Positions 1-7,168 of a stretch of 10,999 nucleotides of DNA are shown here, in pieces (position 1 is the first letter of the stretch; each line of letters begins with the position of its first letter). This DNA is from Phycisphaerales bacterium UBA2402 (GTDB lineage Bacteria > Planctomycetota > Phycisphaerae > Phycisphaerales > UBA1924), in NCBI GenBank assembly GCA_002343715.1, contig DDSA01000270.1, forward strand, positions 1-10,999. Direction: 5' to 3'. Made by a program: the position numbers and the translations under genes. The notes beneath the pieces were generated by a model. It made no database searches. It was not told the DNA's origin and saw only the letters and a program-made list of their open reading frames with translations.

Positions 1-69
1 TTTTTTTTTTTAAGGAACCGCCGACCACCGAAATCTACCCTCTTCCCCTCCACGACGTTCTTCCGATCT
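1..69. other. Sequencing adapter artefact (Illumina P5/TruSeq universal adapter with T spacer)
   Basis: Bases 1-11 are all T. Bases 12-69 align without gaps to the 58-base Illumina TruSeq universal (P5) adapter, with 49 identities. The mismatches are at 14, 17, 18, 21, 32, 39, 45, 50 and 58. The block 22-31 and the last eleven bases, 59-69, match exactly, and the segment stops precisely at the adapter's 3' end, where an insert would begin. The T run resembles the T spacer of the surface-bound P5 oligonucleotide. This segment is therefore untrimmed library sequence, not organismal DNA, and any reading frame crossing it is meaningless. Confidence 0.95.
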
Positions 70-1131
70 AACGTGCTCGACAACGTCGCGAGCCGCCTGT
101 TCGAGGTGCGCCGCGCCGACAAGGGCAAGTGGGCCTCGCGCGAAGTGAAGGTGCCCGCCCTCACGCAGGTGGTCACGCGCGCGGTGGACCGGCGCACGAG
201 CGACGACTACGAGATGTGGGTGACGGGCTTCACCACGCCCACCACGCTCTATTACGCCACGGCGGGCAAGGACGGCGCGCAGAAGCTGAAGAGCCTGCCC
301 GCCTTCTTCAAGGCCGATGGCCTCAAGGTCACGCAGCACGAGGCCGTCTCGAAGGACGGCACGCGCATCCCGTACTTCCAGGTGATGCGCGAGAGCGCGA
401 AGCTCGACGGCTCGAACCCCACCATCCTCTACGGCTACGGCGGCTTTACCGTCAGCCTGACGCCCACGTTCTCGGCGTCGCTCTTCCAGTGGTTTGATGC
501 GGGCGGCGTCTATGCGGTGCCGAACCTCCGGGGCGGCGGCGAGTATGGCGACGCCTGGCACACCAACGGCATGCGCGAGAACAAGCAGAACGTCTTTGAC
601 GACTTCATCGCGGCGGCCGAGTACCTCTGCGAGAAGGGCTACACGAACCCGGGCAAACTCGCCGTGCGGGGCGGCAGCAACGGCGGGCTGTTGACCGGTG
701 CGGTGCTCACGCAGCGCCCCGATCTCTTCAAGGCGGTGCTGGTGCACGTGCCGCTCCTCGATATGGTTCGCTATCAGAACTTCCTGATGGCGAAGTACTG
801 GGTGCCCGAGTACGGCTCGTCGGAAGACCCCGACCAGTTCAAGTACATCATGAAGTACTCGCCCTACCACAACATCACCAAGGGCACGAAGTATCCCGCC
901 ACGCTTCTTACCGCGGGCGAGAACGACAGCCGTGTTCACCCGTTGCACGCCCGCAAGATGGCCGCGGCGTTGCAAGCGGCGACAGCGAGCGATCCGGCAA
1001 CGTCCCCGATTCTGCTGTGGGTTGATCGTGACGCCGGTCACGGTCAGGGCAAGCCGCTGAACCTCCGCATCCGCGATACGGCCGACGAGCGCATCTTTGT
1101 GATGTGGCAGTTGGGGATGCTGGAGAACTGA
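70..1131 (+). CDS. Prolyl oligopeptidase family serine peptidase (S9A), 5'-truncated
   Basis: This is the C-terminal part of a prolyl oligopeptidase, a serine peptidase that cuts short peptides after proline. Numbering from the in-frame GTG at 73, the visible alpha/beta-hydrolase domain carries the family signature GGGEYGDAW (about 154-162), the nucleophile Ser202 in GGSNGG, Asp285 in the ENDSRVHP segment and His323 in AGHGQGK, so the catalytic triad is complete. Residues 1 to about 80 look like the last blades of the beta-propeller and the return to the hydrolase domain. Full-length members have roughly 700 residues, so about half the protein, including any signal peptide, is missing. The frame is open from base 70, immediately after the adapter; the GTG at 73 is not a real start. 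Cellular location cannot be judged. The gene ends in TGA, with an intrinsic terminator 26 bases downstream, and converges on rpsA. Confidence 0.95.
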   Translation, partial: NVLDNVASRLFEVRRADKGKWASREVKVPALTQVVTRAVDRRTSDDYEMWVTGFTTPTTLYYATAGKDGAQKLKSLPAFFKADGLKVTQHEAVSKDGTRIPYFQVMRESAKLDGSNPTILYGYGGFTVSLTPTFSASLFQWFDAGGVYAVPNLRGGGEYGDAWHTNGMRENKQNVFDDFIAAAEYLCEKGYTNPGKLAVRGGSNGGLLTGAVLTQRPDLFKAVLVHVPLLDMVRYQNFLMAKYWVPEYGSSEDPDQFKYIMKYSPYHNITKGTKYPATLLTAGENDSRVHPLHARKMAAALQAATASDPATSPILLWVDRDAGHGQGKPLNLRIRDTADERIFVMWQLGMLEN

Positions 1132-1157
1132 GGCGACAGGTCGATCTGATGCGATTC

Positions 1158-1191
1158 CCGGCCCGGTGCAATCCGGGCCGGTTTTCTTTTT
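1158..1191 (+). terminator. Intrinsic terminator of the prolyl oligopeptidase gene
   Basis: A perfect 9-bp inverted repeat (CCGGCCCGG at 1158-1166, CCGGGCCGG at 1173-1181) encloses the 6-base loop TGCAAT. It is followed directly on the + strand by a T-rich tail, TTTTCTTTTT (1182-1191). It lies 26 bases after the stop codon of the upstream gene and is oriented to end that transcript. Confidence 0.9.
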
Positions 1192-1214
1192 GAATCAGAG
1201 CCTCGGTCGGCGAC

Positions 1215-1245
1215 AAAAAACCCCGGCCGAAGGCGGCCGGGGTTT
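1215..1245 (-). terminator. Intrinsic terminator of rpsA
   Basis: A perfect 12-bp stem (AAACCCCGGCCG at 1218-1229 pairing with CGGCCGGGGTTT at 1234-1245) has a 4-base loop at 1230-1233. Read on the - strand, the stem runs into six T residues (complement of 1220-1215), the arrangement of a Rho-independent terminator for the gene coming from the right. It lies about 28 bases beyond the rpsA stop codon. On the + strand the tail is only TTT, so it should work mainly for rpsA. Confidence 0.88.
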
Positions 1246-1273
1246 GGTTCAGAATCAGGCTGCTTTGAGGGGA

Positions 1274-3064
1274 TTACTCGAAGCGGATCTTATCGGTGCC
1301 CATGGCGCCGTGGTCGTCCATGCCGCCTCGGGTGGGGGCTGGCTTGCCCTTGCGCTCGGACTTGGGCGTCTCCATGCCTTCGTCGCCGGAGCCGGCGCCG
1401 GAGGAATCGCCCCACTGGGCGCGCTTGAGGGAGAGACCGATCTTGCGATCGGCGCGGTCGACGCGGAGGATCTTGACATCGACCTCGTCGCCGGCCTTGA
1501 CCACGTCTTGCGGGTTCTCGACCTTGTGGTCGGCGAGTTCGCTGATGTGCAGCAGGCCCTCGAGTTCGGCTTCGAGCTCGACGAAGACGCCGAAGTTCGT
1601 GATCTTGGTGACCGCGCCCCGCACGACCATGCCGGGCTTGTAGTGCTCGGGGATGGCGTGGAGCCACGGGTCCTCGTGGAGTTGCTTCATGCCCAGGCTG
1701 ATGCGCTGCTTGTCGCGGTCCACTTCGAGCACCACGCACTTGACGGTGTCGCCCTTCTTGACGATCTCGTTGGGGTGCGTGACTTTCTTGGTCCACGACA
1801 TGTCGGAGATGTGGAGCAGGCCGTCGATGCCCGGCTCGATCTCGACGAACGCGCCGTAGTTGGCCAGGTTCCGCACTTTGCCCTCGATCATGGTGCCCGG
1901 CGGGTACTTTTCGCCCACCAGCTCCCACGGGTTGACCTCGGTCTGCTTCATGCCGAGGCTGATCTCCTGCTTGTCCTTGTTGATCTCGAGGACGACGACA
2001 TCGACCTCCTGCCCCGGCTGGACCATCTCGTTGGGGTGGTTGACGCGCCGCGTCCACGACATCTCGGAGATGTGGACCAGGCCCTCGATCCCGTCCTCCA
2101 ACTTCACGAACGCGCCGTAGGTCATGATGTTCACGACGCTGCCGTGCACGCGGCTGCCCACCGGGTACTTCTTCTCGATCTCCTCCCACGGGCTGGCCTC
2201 GCGCTGCTTAAGCCCCAGGGCGATCTTCTCCTTCTCGCGGTCGATGTTCAGGACCCGCACCTCGACCTTCTGGTCGATCTTGAGCAGTTCGCTGGGGTGG
2301 TTGATGCGGCTCCACGACATGTCGGTGATGTGCAGGAGGCCGTCGATCCCGCCGAGGTCCACGAACGCGCCGAAGTCGGCGATGTTCTTGACCGTGCCGG
2401 TGACGATCTCGCCCTCCTTGAGGGTTTCCAGCAGGCGCTTCTTCGCCTGTTCGCGCTCGGTCTCGATCAGTTTGCGGCGCGAGATGACGATGTTCTTCCG
2501 CTCCAGGTCGATCTTGAGAATCTCGGCCCGGACCTTGCGGCCGATGAAATCGCCCACCTCGCCGGGACGACGCACGTCCACCTGCGAGGCGGGCAGGAAG
2601 ACCGGCACACCGATGTCCACCAGCAGCCCGCCCTTGATCTTCTTCGTGACCAGGCCCTCGACGACGTCCCCTTCCTTCTGGGTGTCCACGATCCGCTGCC
2701 ACGCGAGCATGCGGTCGGCCTTGCGCTTGCTCAGTTGGATCAGGCCCTCTTCGTCCTGGAGGTCCTCGAGCAGCACCTCGACCACGTCGCCGGCCTTGAC
2801 GTCAAGCCCCTCGAACTCCTCCTTGGGGATCAGGCCCTCGGACTTGAGGCCCACCTCGATCACGACATCATCCCCGGCGAAGCCGATGATGGTCCCCTTG
2901 ATCAGTTGCCCGGGAATCAGGTTGTCCACCTGCTCCTTCAGGAACGAATCCATGTACTCGCCCGGCTTCGCCGCGGCCATCGTCTTTCCGTAGGCGCCGC
3001 GCAGCATGGCCTCCGCCTCGGAGTCGTCCAGACCCAGGGACGCGATCAGCGTTTCATCAATCAT
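1274..3064 (-). CDS. rpsA: 30S ribosomal protein S1
   Basis: This is ribosomal protein S1 (596 residues), the RNA-binding protein of the small subunit that helps capture and unfold mRNA during initiation. Six S1 (OB-fold) repeats can be read at about 51-114, 131-197, 216-285, 301-373, 388-460 and 475-547, matching the six-domain layout of the E. coli protein (557 residues). Repeats 3-5 are the most alike and share GAFV, GL[LV]HI and MSW cores; repeat 6 has FGVFVEL and GLLHISEL. After repeat 6 comes a charged, Gly/Ser/Pro-rich tail (about 551-596) ending in DKIRFE. The start at 3064 is preferred because AAAGGA lies 9 bases upstream and the protein begins like an S1 N-terminus. The frame stays open a further 219 bases upstream, but that translation is Arg/Pro-rich and unlike S1. 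Highly expressed essential gene; no clear promoter identified in the 236 bp shared with the divergent transporter. Confidence 0.96.
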   Translation of the reverse strand: MIDETLIASLGLDDSEAEAMLRGAYGKTMAAAKPGEYMDSFLKEQVDNLIPGQLIKGTIIGFAGDDVVIEVGLKSEGLIPKEEFEGLDVKAGDVVEVLLEDLQDEEGLIQLSKRKADRMLAWQRIVDTQKEGDVVEGLVTKKIKGGLLVDIGVPVFLPASQVDVRRPGEVGDFIGRKVRAEILKIDLERKNIVISRRKLIETEREQAKKRLLETLKEGEIVTGTVKNIADFGAFVDLGGIDGLLHITDMSWSRINHPSELLKIDQKVEVRVLNIDREKEKIALGLKQREASPWEEIEKKYPVGSRVHGSVVNIMTYGAFVKLEDGIEGLVHISEMSWTRRVNHPNEMVQPGQEVDVVVLEINKDKQEISLGMKQTEVNPWELVGEKYPPGTMIEGKVRNLANYGAFVEIEPGIDGLLHISDMSWTKKVTHPNEIVKKGDTVKCVVLEVDRDKQRISLGMKQLHEDPWLHAIPEHYKPGMVVRGAVTKITNFGVFVELEAELEGLLHISELADHKVENPQDVVKAGDEVDVKILRVDRADRKIGLSLKRAQWGDSSGAGSGDEGMETPKSERKGKPAPTRGGMDDHGAMGTDKIRFE

Positions 3065-3073
3065 CGAATCAGA

Positions 3074-3079
3074 TCCTTT
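3074..3079 (-). promoter_or_regulatory. Ribosome binding site of rpsA
   Basis: The - strand reads AAAGGA, separated by 9 bases from the ATG at 3064-3062. This is the reason for choosing that ATG over the start at 3283 that the open frame would also allow. Confidence 0.6.
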
Positions 3080-3300
3080 GAACGCCCGATGCGGTGCGTG
3101 CCGCGTCGGGTTCGGTGCCGGCCCGCGTGTTGGTGGATACAGCGGCGGGATCGGTACCGGGCCTCGGCGAGAAACCCGCCAAGCCCTGCCCCCGTGAAGG
3201 AGCGGTTGTGGAGTTTGACGAATGCCCGCCCGCGAACGCGGTCGGCGCAGACCGTCCACCAGCAGTCGGGAAATGATAGGCACCTCCCCGGCGATCCGTG

Positions 3301-4278
3301 ATGCCCCGGTTCGCTACCCTGACCTCCTTCATGCCCGCCACCCCCGAAGCCCGCCCGCCCGGCAGCACCGCCGTGGGCATCCTCACCATCCTTTGCTCGC
3401 TGGCGGGTTGGACGAGCATCCCCCTGTTTCTCAAGCACTTTGCGGGCGAGATCGACCCGTATACGGCGAACGGGTGGCGGTACGCCTTCTCCGCGCTGCT
3501 CTGGCTGCCGCCGCTGATCCTGGCGTGGCGGAGAGGCTCGTTGCCGCCCGGCGTGTGGCGTGCCGCGCTCTGGCCCGCGTTCTTCAATATCATCGCGCAG
3601 CACGCCTTCGGCATCGCGCCGTACAAAATGGACCCGGGGCTGATGACCTTCGCCCTGCGCGCCCAGGTCATCTTCGTGACCATCGGCGCGGCGGTGATGT
3701 TCGCCGCGGAGCGACGGGTCATCAAGACCCCGGCCTATCTCACCGGGCTGTTCATGGTCCTCGGCGGCACTGTTCTCACGCTCTGGCTTCGCCCCGGCGG
3801 CATCCACGGCGAGGTGGGGATCGGAGCCGTCTGGGCCATCATCGCCGGCGCGGGGTACGCCGCGTACGCGCTGAGCGTGCGCAAACTCATGCACGGCATG
3901 AACCCGCTGCTCGCCTTCGCCGCGGTGAGCCAATACACGGCCATCGCGCTGGTGGGGGTCATGCTCATCGCGGGCAAGGACCACGGCGCAACCGCCTGGC
4001 ACCTCCCAAACACCCAGTTCACGCTGCTCATGCTCTCGGCGGTGATCGGTATCGGCTTCGGTCATACCTGTTACTTCCTCGCCATCCAGCGGCTGGGCCT
4101 GGCGGTGGCCAACGCTGTTGTGCAGCTCCAACCCATCACCGTCTCGCTCGCGTCCATGATGATCTTCGGCGAGAAACTCACAACGGTGCAGTGGGTCACG
4201 GGGACCATCGCCATCGCCGGCGCGGGGTTGATCCTGTGGGCGCAGAGCCGCACCGCCGCGCGTCCACCCGCGCCCTGA
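3301..4278 (+). CDS. EamA/DMT-family membrane transporter
   Basis: This is a drug/metabolite transporter superfamily permease of the EamA type (325 residues from this start), in the inner membrane with about ten transmembrane helices. The two homologous EamA halves are visible. The first runs from about residue 17, starting with the hydrophobic helix around VGILTILCSLAGW, to about 150. The second, from about 165, ends in the typical pattern YFLAIQRLGLA, QPI, IFGEKLT and a last helix around TIAIAGAGLIL. The family exports or imports amino acids, cofactor precursors and other small metabolites; the substrate cannot be read from sequence. The start is uncertain: GTG 3298, ATG 3301 and ATG 3331 are all in frame and none has a clear Shine-Dalgarno. 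The 3331 start (315 residues) would place the first helix closest to the N-terminus. It is divergent from rpsA and 34 bases ahead of the SDR gene, with which it may be co-transcribed. Confidence 0.88.
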   Translation: MPRFATLTSFMPATPEARPPGSTAVGILTILCSLAGWTSIPLFLKHFAGEIDPYTANGWRYAFSALLWLPPLILAWRRGSLPPGVWRAALWPAFFNIIAQHAFGIAPYKMDPGLMTFALRAQVIFVTIGAAVMFAAERRVIKTPAYLTGLFMVLGGTVLTLWLRPGGIHGEVGIGAVWAIIAGAGYAAYALSVRKLMHGMNPLLAFAAVSQYTAIALVGVMLIAGKDHGATAWHLPNTQFTLLMLSAVIGIGFGHTCYFLAIQRLGLAVANAVVQLQPITVSLASMMIFGEKLTTVQWVTGTIAIAGAGLILWAQSRTAARPPAP

Positions 4279-4312
4279 GCCGTGGACGCTCGCCGGGGTG
4301 GTACCATCGGCC

Positions 4313-5101
4313 ATGAACACCTCCCTGCACGGCAGGCGTGCCCTGGTCTGCGGGTCCACCGCCGGCATCGGTCGCGCCTGCGCGATGGAACTCGCCGCCG
4401 CCGGCGCCTCGGTGACGCTCATCGCGCGAGACGCCGCGAAACTCGATGCGACGCTCTCCGGGCTGCCGCGTTCCGCGGGTCAGGAGCACGCCGCGCTCGC
4501 CGCGGATTTCACGGACCCCGCCGGGCTTCGCCGCACCGTGCAGGAGAGCCTCATCGAGGCGCGTCCGTATCACATCCTGATCAACAACACCGGCGGCCCG
4601 CCGGGCGGGACCGCGATCGACGCCCCGGCCGAGCAGTACATCGCCGCCTTCAACGCCCACATCATCGCCGGGCAGCACCTGGTGCAGTTGCTGGTGCCGC
4701 AGTTCAGGAAGGCCGGGTACGGGCGCATCATCAACATCATCTCCACCAGCGTGAAACAGCCGATCCCCAACCTCGGAGTCTCGAACACGATCCGCGCCGC
4801 CGTCGCCAACTGGGCCAAGACCCTCTCGGTCGAACTCGGACCATTCGCCATCACCGTCAACAACGTCCTGCCCGGGTACACACGCACGGAGCGCCTGGCC
4901 TCTCTCATCGCGGCCCGCGCCAAGAGCCGCGGCGTCGAGCCGTCGGTCATCGAGAAGGAGTTCCTCGCCACCATCCCCGCGGGGCGTTTCTGTGAGCCTG
5001 AAGAGACCGCCGCGACGGTCGCGTTTCTTGCCTCGCCAGCCGCGGGGTACATCAACGGGATCAACCTGCCGGTCGATGGCGGGAGATTGGGGTGTCTGTA
5101 A
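4313..5101 (+). CDS. SDR-family oxidoreductase (3-oxoacyl-ACP reductase-like), atypical active site
   Basis: This is a short-chain dehydrogenase/reductase of 262 residues with a Rossmann fold. The nucleotide-binding motif is G14-STA-G18-I-G20, followed by NNTGG (from Asn91), the conserved serine region ISTSVKQP (Ser144), the VNNVLPGYTRTER segment and a C-terminal INLPVDGG. The catalytic YxxxK is absent: 13 residues after Ser144, where Tyr is expected, stands Ser157, and the Lys position is Arg161 (S-N-T-I-R). I recall the same SN..R pattern in a subgroup of 3-oxoacyl-ACP-reductase-like SDRs, so it is probably a subfamily trait rather than decay; the reaction is unknown. ATG 4313 is preferred to GTG 4298 because it puts the Rossmann motif at the usual distance and has GGGGTGG 11 bases upstream. 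The stop codon abuts the next ATG directly, pointing to an operon with the lipoprotein and ALDH genes. Confidence 0.9.
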   Translation: MNTSLHGRRALVCGSTAGIGRACAMELAAAGASVTLIARDAAKLDATLSGLPRSAGQEHAALAADFTDPAGLRRTVQESLIEARPYHILINNTGGPPGGTAIDAPAEQYIAAFNAHIIAGQHLVQLLVPQFRKAGYGRIINIISTSVKQPIPNLGVSNTIRAAVANWAKTLSVELGPFAITVNNVLPGYTRTERLASLIAARAKSRGVEPSVIEKEFLATIPAGRFCEPEETAATVAFLASPAAGYINGINLPVDGGRLGCL

Positions 5102-5464
5102 ATGGCCCGAGCACACAGCACGTTGAAGGTCTGCGTGCTCTGGGCATTCTGTGCCTGGTCCACGGCCTTGCCCGGTTGTGCATCGATCCCGGGAAAGGGA
5201 GGCACGCTCATCCTCAAGCCGGGCGAAGCCGAACGTCTCACTCTCTTTGGCGAAGCGCCGATGCTCTCGGTCACGAATAAAGGCGAGGATGCTGTGTCGG
5301 TTGAGATCCAGACGGGCGCGGCATCTCCCGCGCGGGACTCCGTCGCGCCCGGCGAAAACCGCAGTTGGCAGGCCACCGGCCCGTGGATCTTTCAGTTTTC
5401 CAACCCGACCGCGCGTGATGTGGTCATCCGTTATTCCGTTCGCGGCGGAGAGGCCGTCGAATGA
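5102..5464 (+). CDS. Small predicted lipoprotein, unknown function
   Basis: A 120-residue protein that I do not recognise. The N-terminus has basic residues (Arg3, Lys9), a hydrophobic core (about 10-23) and a lipobox-like L-P-G-C with Cys26, so it is probably exported and lipidated. The mature part (about 95 residues) is rich in beta-type segments and looks like one small beta-sandwich domain: LILKPGEAERLTL, MLSVTNKGEDAVSVEI, NRSWQATGPWIFQF and VVIRYSVRG. GGGG at 5089-5092 lies 9 bases before the ATG. The ATG follows the SDR stop codon with no gap, and the TGA overlaps the start of the ALDH gene (ATGA at 5461-5464). This close packing supports real translation. What a lipoprotein does between two cytosolic dehydrogenases is not evident. 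Confidence 0.8.
   Translation: MARAHSTLKVCVLWAFCAWSTALPGCASIPGKGGTLILKPGEAERLTLFGEAPMLSVTNKGEDAVSVEIQTGAASPARDSVAPGENRSWQATGPWIFQFSNPTARDVVIRYSVRGGEAVE
5447..5453 (+). promoter_or_regulatory. Ribosome binding site of the aldehyde dehydrogenase gene
   Basis: GGAGAGG lies inside the end of the lipoprotein gene, 7 bases ahead of the ATG at 5461. It supports that start and translational coupling through the ATGA overlap. Confidence 0.65.
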
Positions 5465-6945
5465 ACACGCTCGTCTCGATCAATCACCTGATTGACAACA
5501 GGGCCGTTGCGCCGCTTTCGGGCGAGTATCTCGATTGCACCGAACCGGCCACCGGTCAGGTCTACGCCAGGGTCGCCTCGGGAGATGCGCTCGATGTCGC
5601 TGCCGCGGTGGGAGCGGCCAAGAGTGCCTTTCCGGGGTGGTCGTGCACCTCCGCGGTGGAACGATCTCGAATACTTGTACGCCTCGCCGATCTCATCGAC
5701 TCAAACCTCCGGCCGTTCGCCGCCGCCGAGAGCAGGGACACGGGCAAGCCGATCCGTCTCGCGACCGAGGTGGATATCCCCCGCGCCGCGGCGAATCTGC
5801 GGTTTTTCGCCACCGCCATCCTGCACGCCGAAGGACAGTGCCACGATTTCGACGGCGGTGGGGTGCCCCGCGGCGTGCCCGCCCTCAACTACACCCTGCG
5901 CAAGCCCCGGGGTGTCGCGGCGTGCATCTCGCCCTGGAACCTGCCGCTGTACCTGCTCACGTGGAAGATCGCCCCCGCGCTGGCGACAGGGAACACCGTT
6001 GTCGCCAAGCCCAGCGAGGTCACACCTGTGACCGCATCGATGTTCGGGGATCTGGTCGCGGAGGCGGGTTTGCCGCCAGGGGTGCTCAACATCGTTCACG
6101 GTACGGGACCGCGCGCCGGCGCTGCCCTCGTGCGGCACCCCGATGTCCCCACGGTGACGTTCACCGGCTCCACGACGGTGGGCCGATGGATCGGCCGGGA
6201 GTGCGGCGAGCAACTCAAGCGGGTGAGCCTTGAACTCGGCGGCAAGAACCCGTTCATCATCTTCGACGATGCCGATGTGGATCGGTCGATCCTGACCGCC
6301 GGAAGGGCGGCCTTCACGAACCAGGGGCAGATCTGCCTGTGCGGGTCTCGGGTGCTGGTTCATCACTCCATCTTTGAACGGGTGGTGGAGGGGCTGGTTG
6401 CGCACGCTACAAAACTCACGATCGGCGATCCTCAACTCACCACGACGGAGTTCGGCGCGCTCACCAGCCGCCCGCACTTCGAGAAAGTCGCCGCCGCCGT
6501 CAACCTCGCGCGTGAACTCGGTGGCACGGTCCATTGCGGCGGCGGCCCGGTGGCCGATCTTCCCGAGCGCTGCCGCGGCGGGTACTTCTATGCGCCCACC
6601 GTGATCTCCGGTCTGAAACCGTCCTGCCGCGTCGAACAGGAGGAGATCTTCGGCCCGGTCGTTACCGTGCAGCCCTTCCGCGATGAGTCCGAGGCGCTGA
6701 TGCTTGCCAACTCCACGCCCTACGGCCTCGCGGCCACGCTCTTCACGCGCGATGTGTCACGTGCCCACCGCATCGCCGCCGCCGTCGAGAGCGGCATCGT
6801 CTGGATCAACTGCTGGATGGTCCGGGATCTGCGCACACCCTTCGGCGGCGTCAAAGACAGCGGCATCGGGCGTGAAGGCGGCCTCGAGGCCCTGCGGTTC
6901 TTTACCGAGCCGAAGAATGTCTGCATCGGGCTGTCGTGTGAATGA
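5461..6945 (+). CDS. NAD-dependent aldehyde dehydrogenase, 2-aminomuconate/2-hydroxymuconate semialdehyde dehydrogenase-like
   Basis: A complete 494-residue aldehyde dehydrogenase, which oxidises an aldehyde to its acid with NAD(P)+. The core residues are present: Asn160 in SPWNLPLY, Lys183 in AKPSEVTP, the FTGSTTVGR cofactor loop, the general base Glu258 in LELGGKNP and the nucleophile Cys292 in GQICLCGSR. The C-L-C after GQI, the LYLLTWKIAPAL helix and the C-terminal RDLRTPFGGVKDSGIGREGG pattern are typical of the ALDH8 group, which includes 2-aminomuconate and 2-hydroxymuconate semialdehyde dehydrogenases of tryptophan/kynurenine and catechol meta-cleavage breakdown. Assignment to the ALDH superfamily is certain; the substrate is inference. 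It should be a soluble cytosolic oligomer. The start overlaps the stop of the small lipoprotein gene and has a good GGAGAGG. No convincing terminator follows: the inverted repeat at 6958-6983 has only 5-bp arms and no T tract. Confidence 0.93.
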   Translation: MNTLVSINHLIDNRAVAPLSGEYLDCTEPATGQVYARVASGDALDVAAAVGAAKSAFPGWSCTSAVERSRILVRLADLIDSNLRPFAAAESRDTGKPIRLATEVDIPRAAANLRFFATAILHAEGQCHDFDGGGVPRGVPALNYTLRKPRGVAACISPWNLPLYLLTWKIAPALATGNTVVAKPSEVTPVTASMFGDLVAEAGLPPGVLNIVHGTGPRAGAALVRHPDVPTVTFTGSTTVGRWIGRECGEQLKRVSLELGGKNPFIIFDDADVDRSILTAGRAAFTNQGQICLCGSRVLVHHSIFERVVEGLVAHATKLTIGDPQLTTTEFGALTSRPHFEKVAAAVNLARELGGTVHCGGGPVADLPERCRGGYFYAPTVISGLKPSCRVEQEEIFGPVVTVQPFRDESEALMLANSTPYGLAATLFTRDVSRAHRIAAAVESGIVWINCWMVRDLRTPFGGVKDSGIGREGGLEALRFFTEPKNVCIGLSCE

Positions 6946-7168
6946 ACAATCACTATTGCCCGGGTGACTGAGGTGTTTCGGGCGGAGCGGCATCTTTCAG
7001 CACGGCGAAGACTGCAGGCGGACTCTCGACGCGAGAACGCAGTCGCCGACGCCCGCGCCGCGGCAGGGTGCTGTGCTGCGGAATCCGTTGCCATCGGCGA
7101 GGACCGGTGTTGCTGTTTTCTTCAATCCATGAAATGCACGGGAACACGGGATCTACCGGAATGTCTGA

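Noticed and set aside
1..11. Poly-T run as a natural homopolymer or polyadenylated-transcript signal
   Set aside because: It is directly joined to adapter sequence, so it is library-derived.
10..1041. A 343-codon open frame on the - strand opposite the prolyl oligopeptidase
   Set aside because: Antisense shadow of a clear catalytic domain, Arg/Val-rich, and it runs into the adapter sequence.
1166..3301. A 711-codon open frame on the + strand opposite rpsA
   Set aside because: It is the antisense of rpsA, which has unmistakable S1 repeats. Long antisense frames are expected in GC-rich genes; the product is Leu/Asp/Val-rich with no recognisable domain and covers both terminators.
3061..4422. 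Long - strand frame covering the transporter gene and rpsA leader
   Set aside because: Opposite a well-supported EamA transporter; composition is Arg/Gly/Glu/His-rich and low in hydrophobic structure, typical of a shadow frame.
6946..7168. Possible small gene or terminator between the ALDH and serine hydrolase genes
   Set aside because: Frames here are Arg/Ala-rich without domain features. The inverted repeats (5-bp arms at 6958-6983 and around 7024-7036) lack T tracts and are too weak to call.
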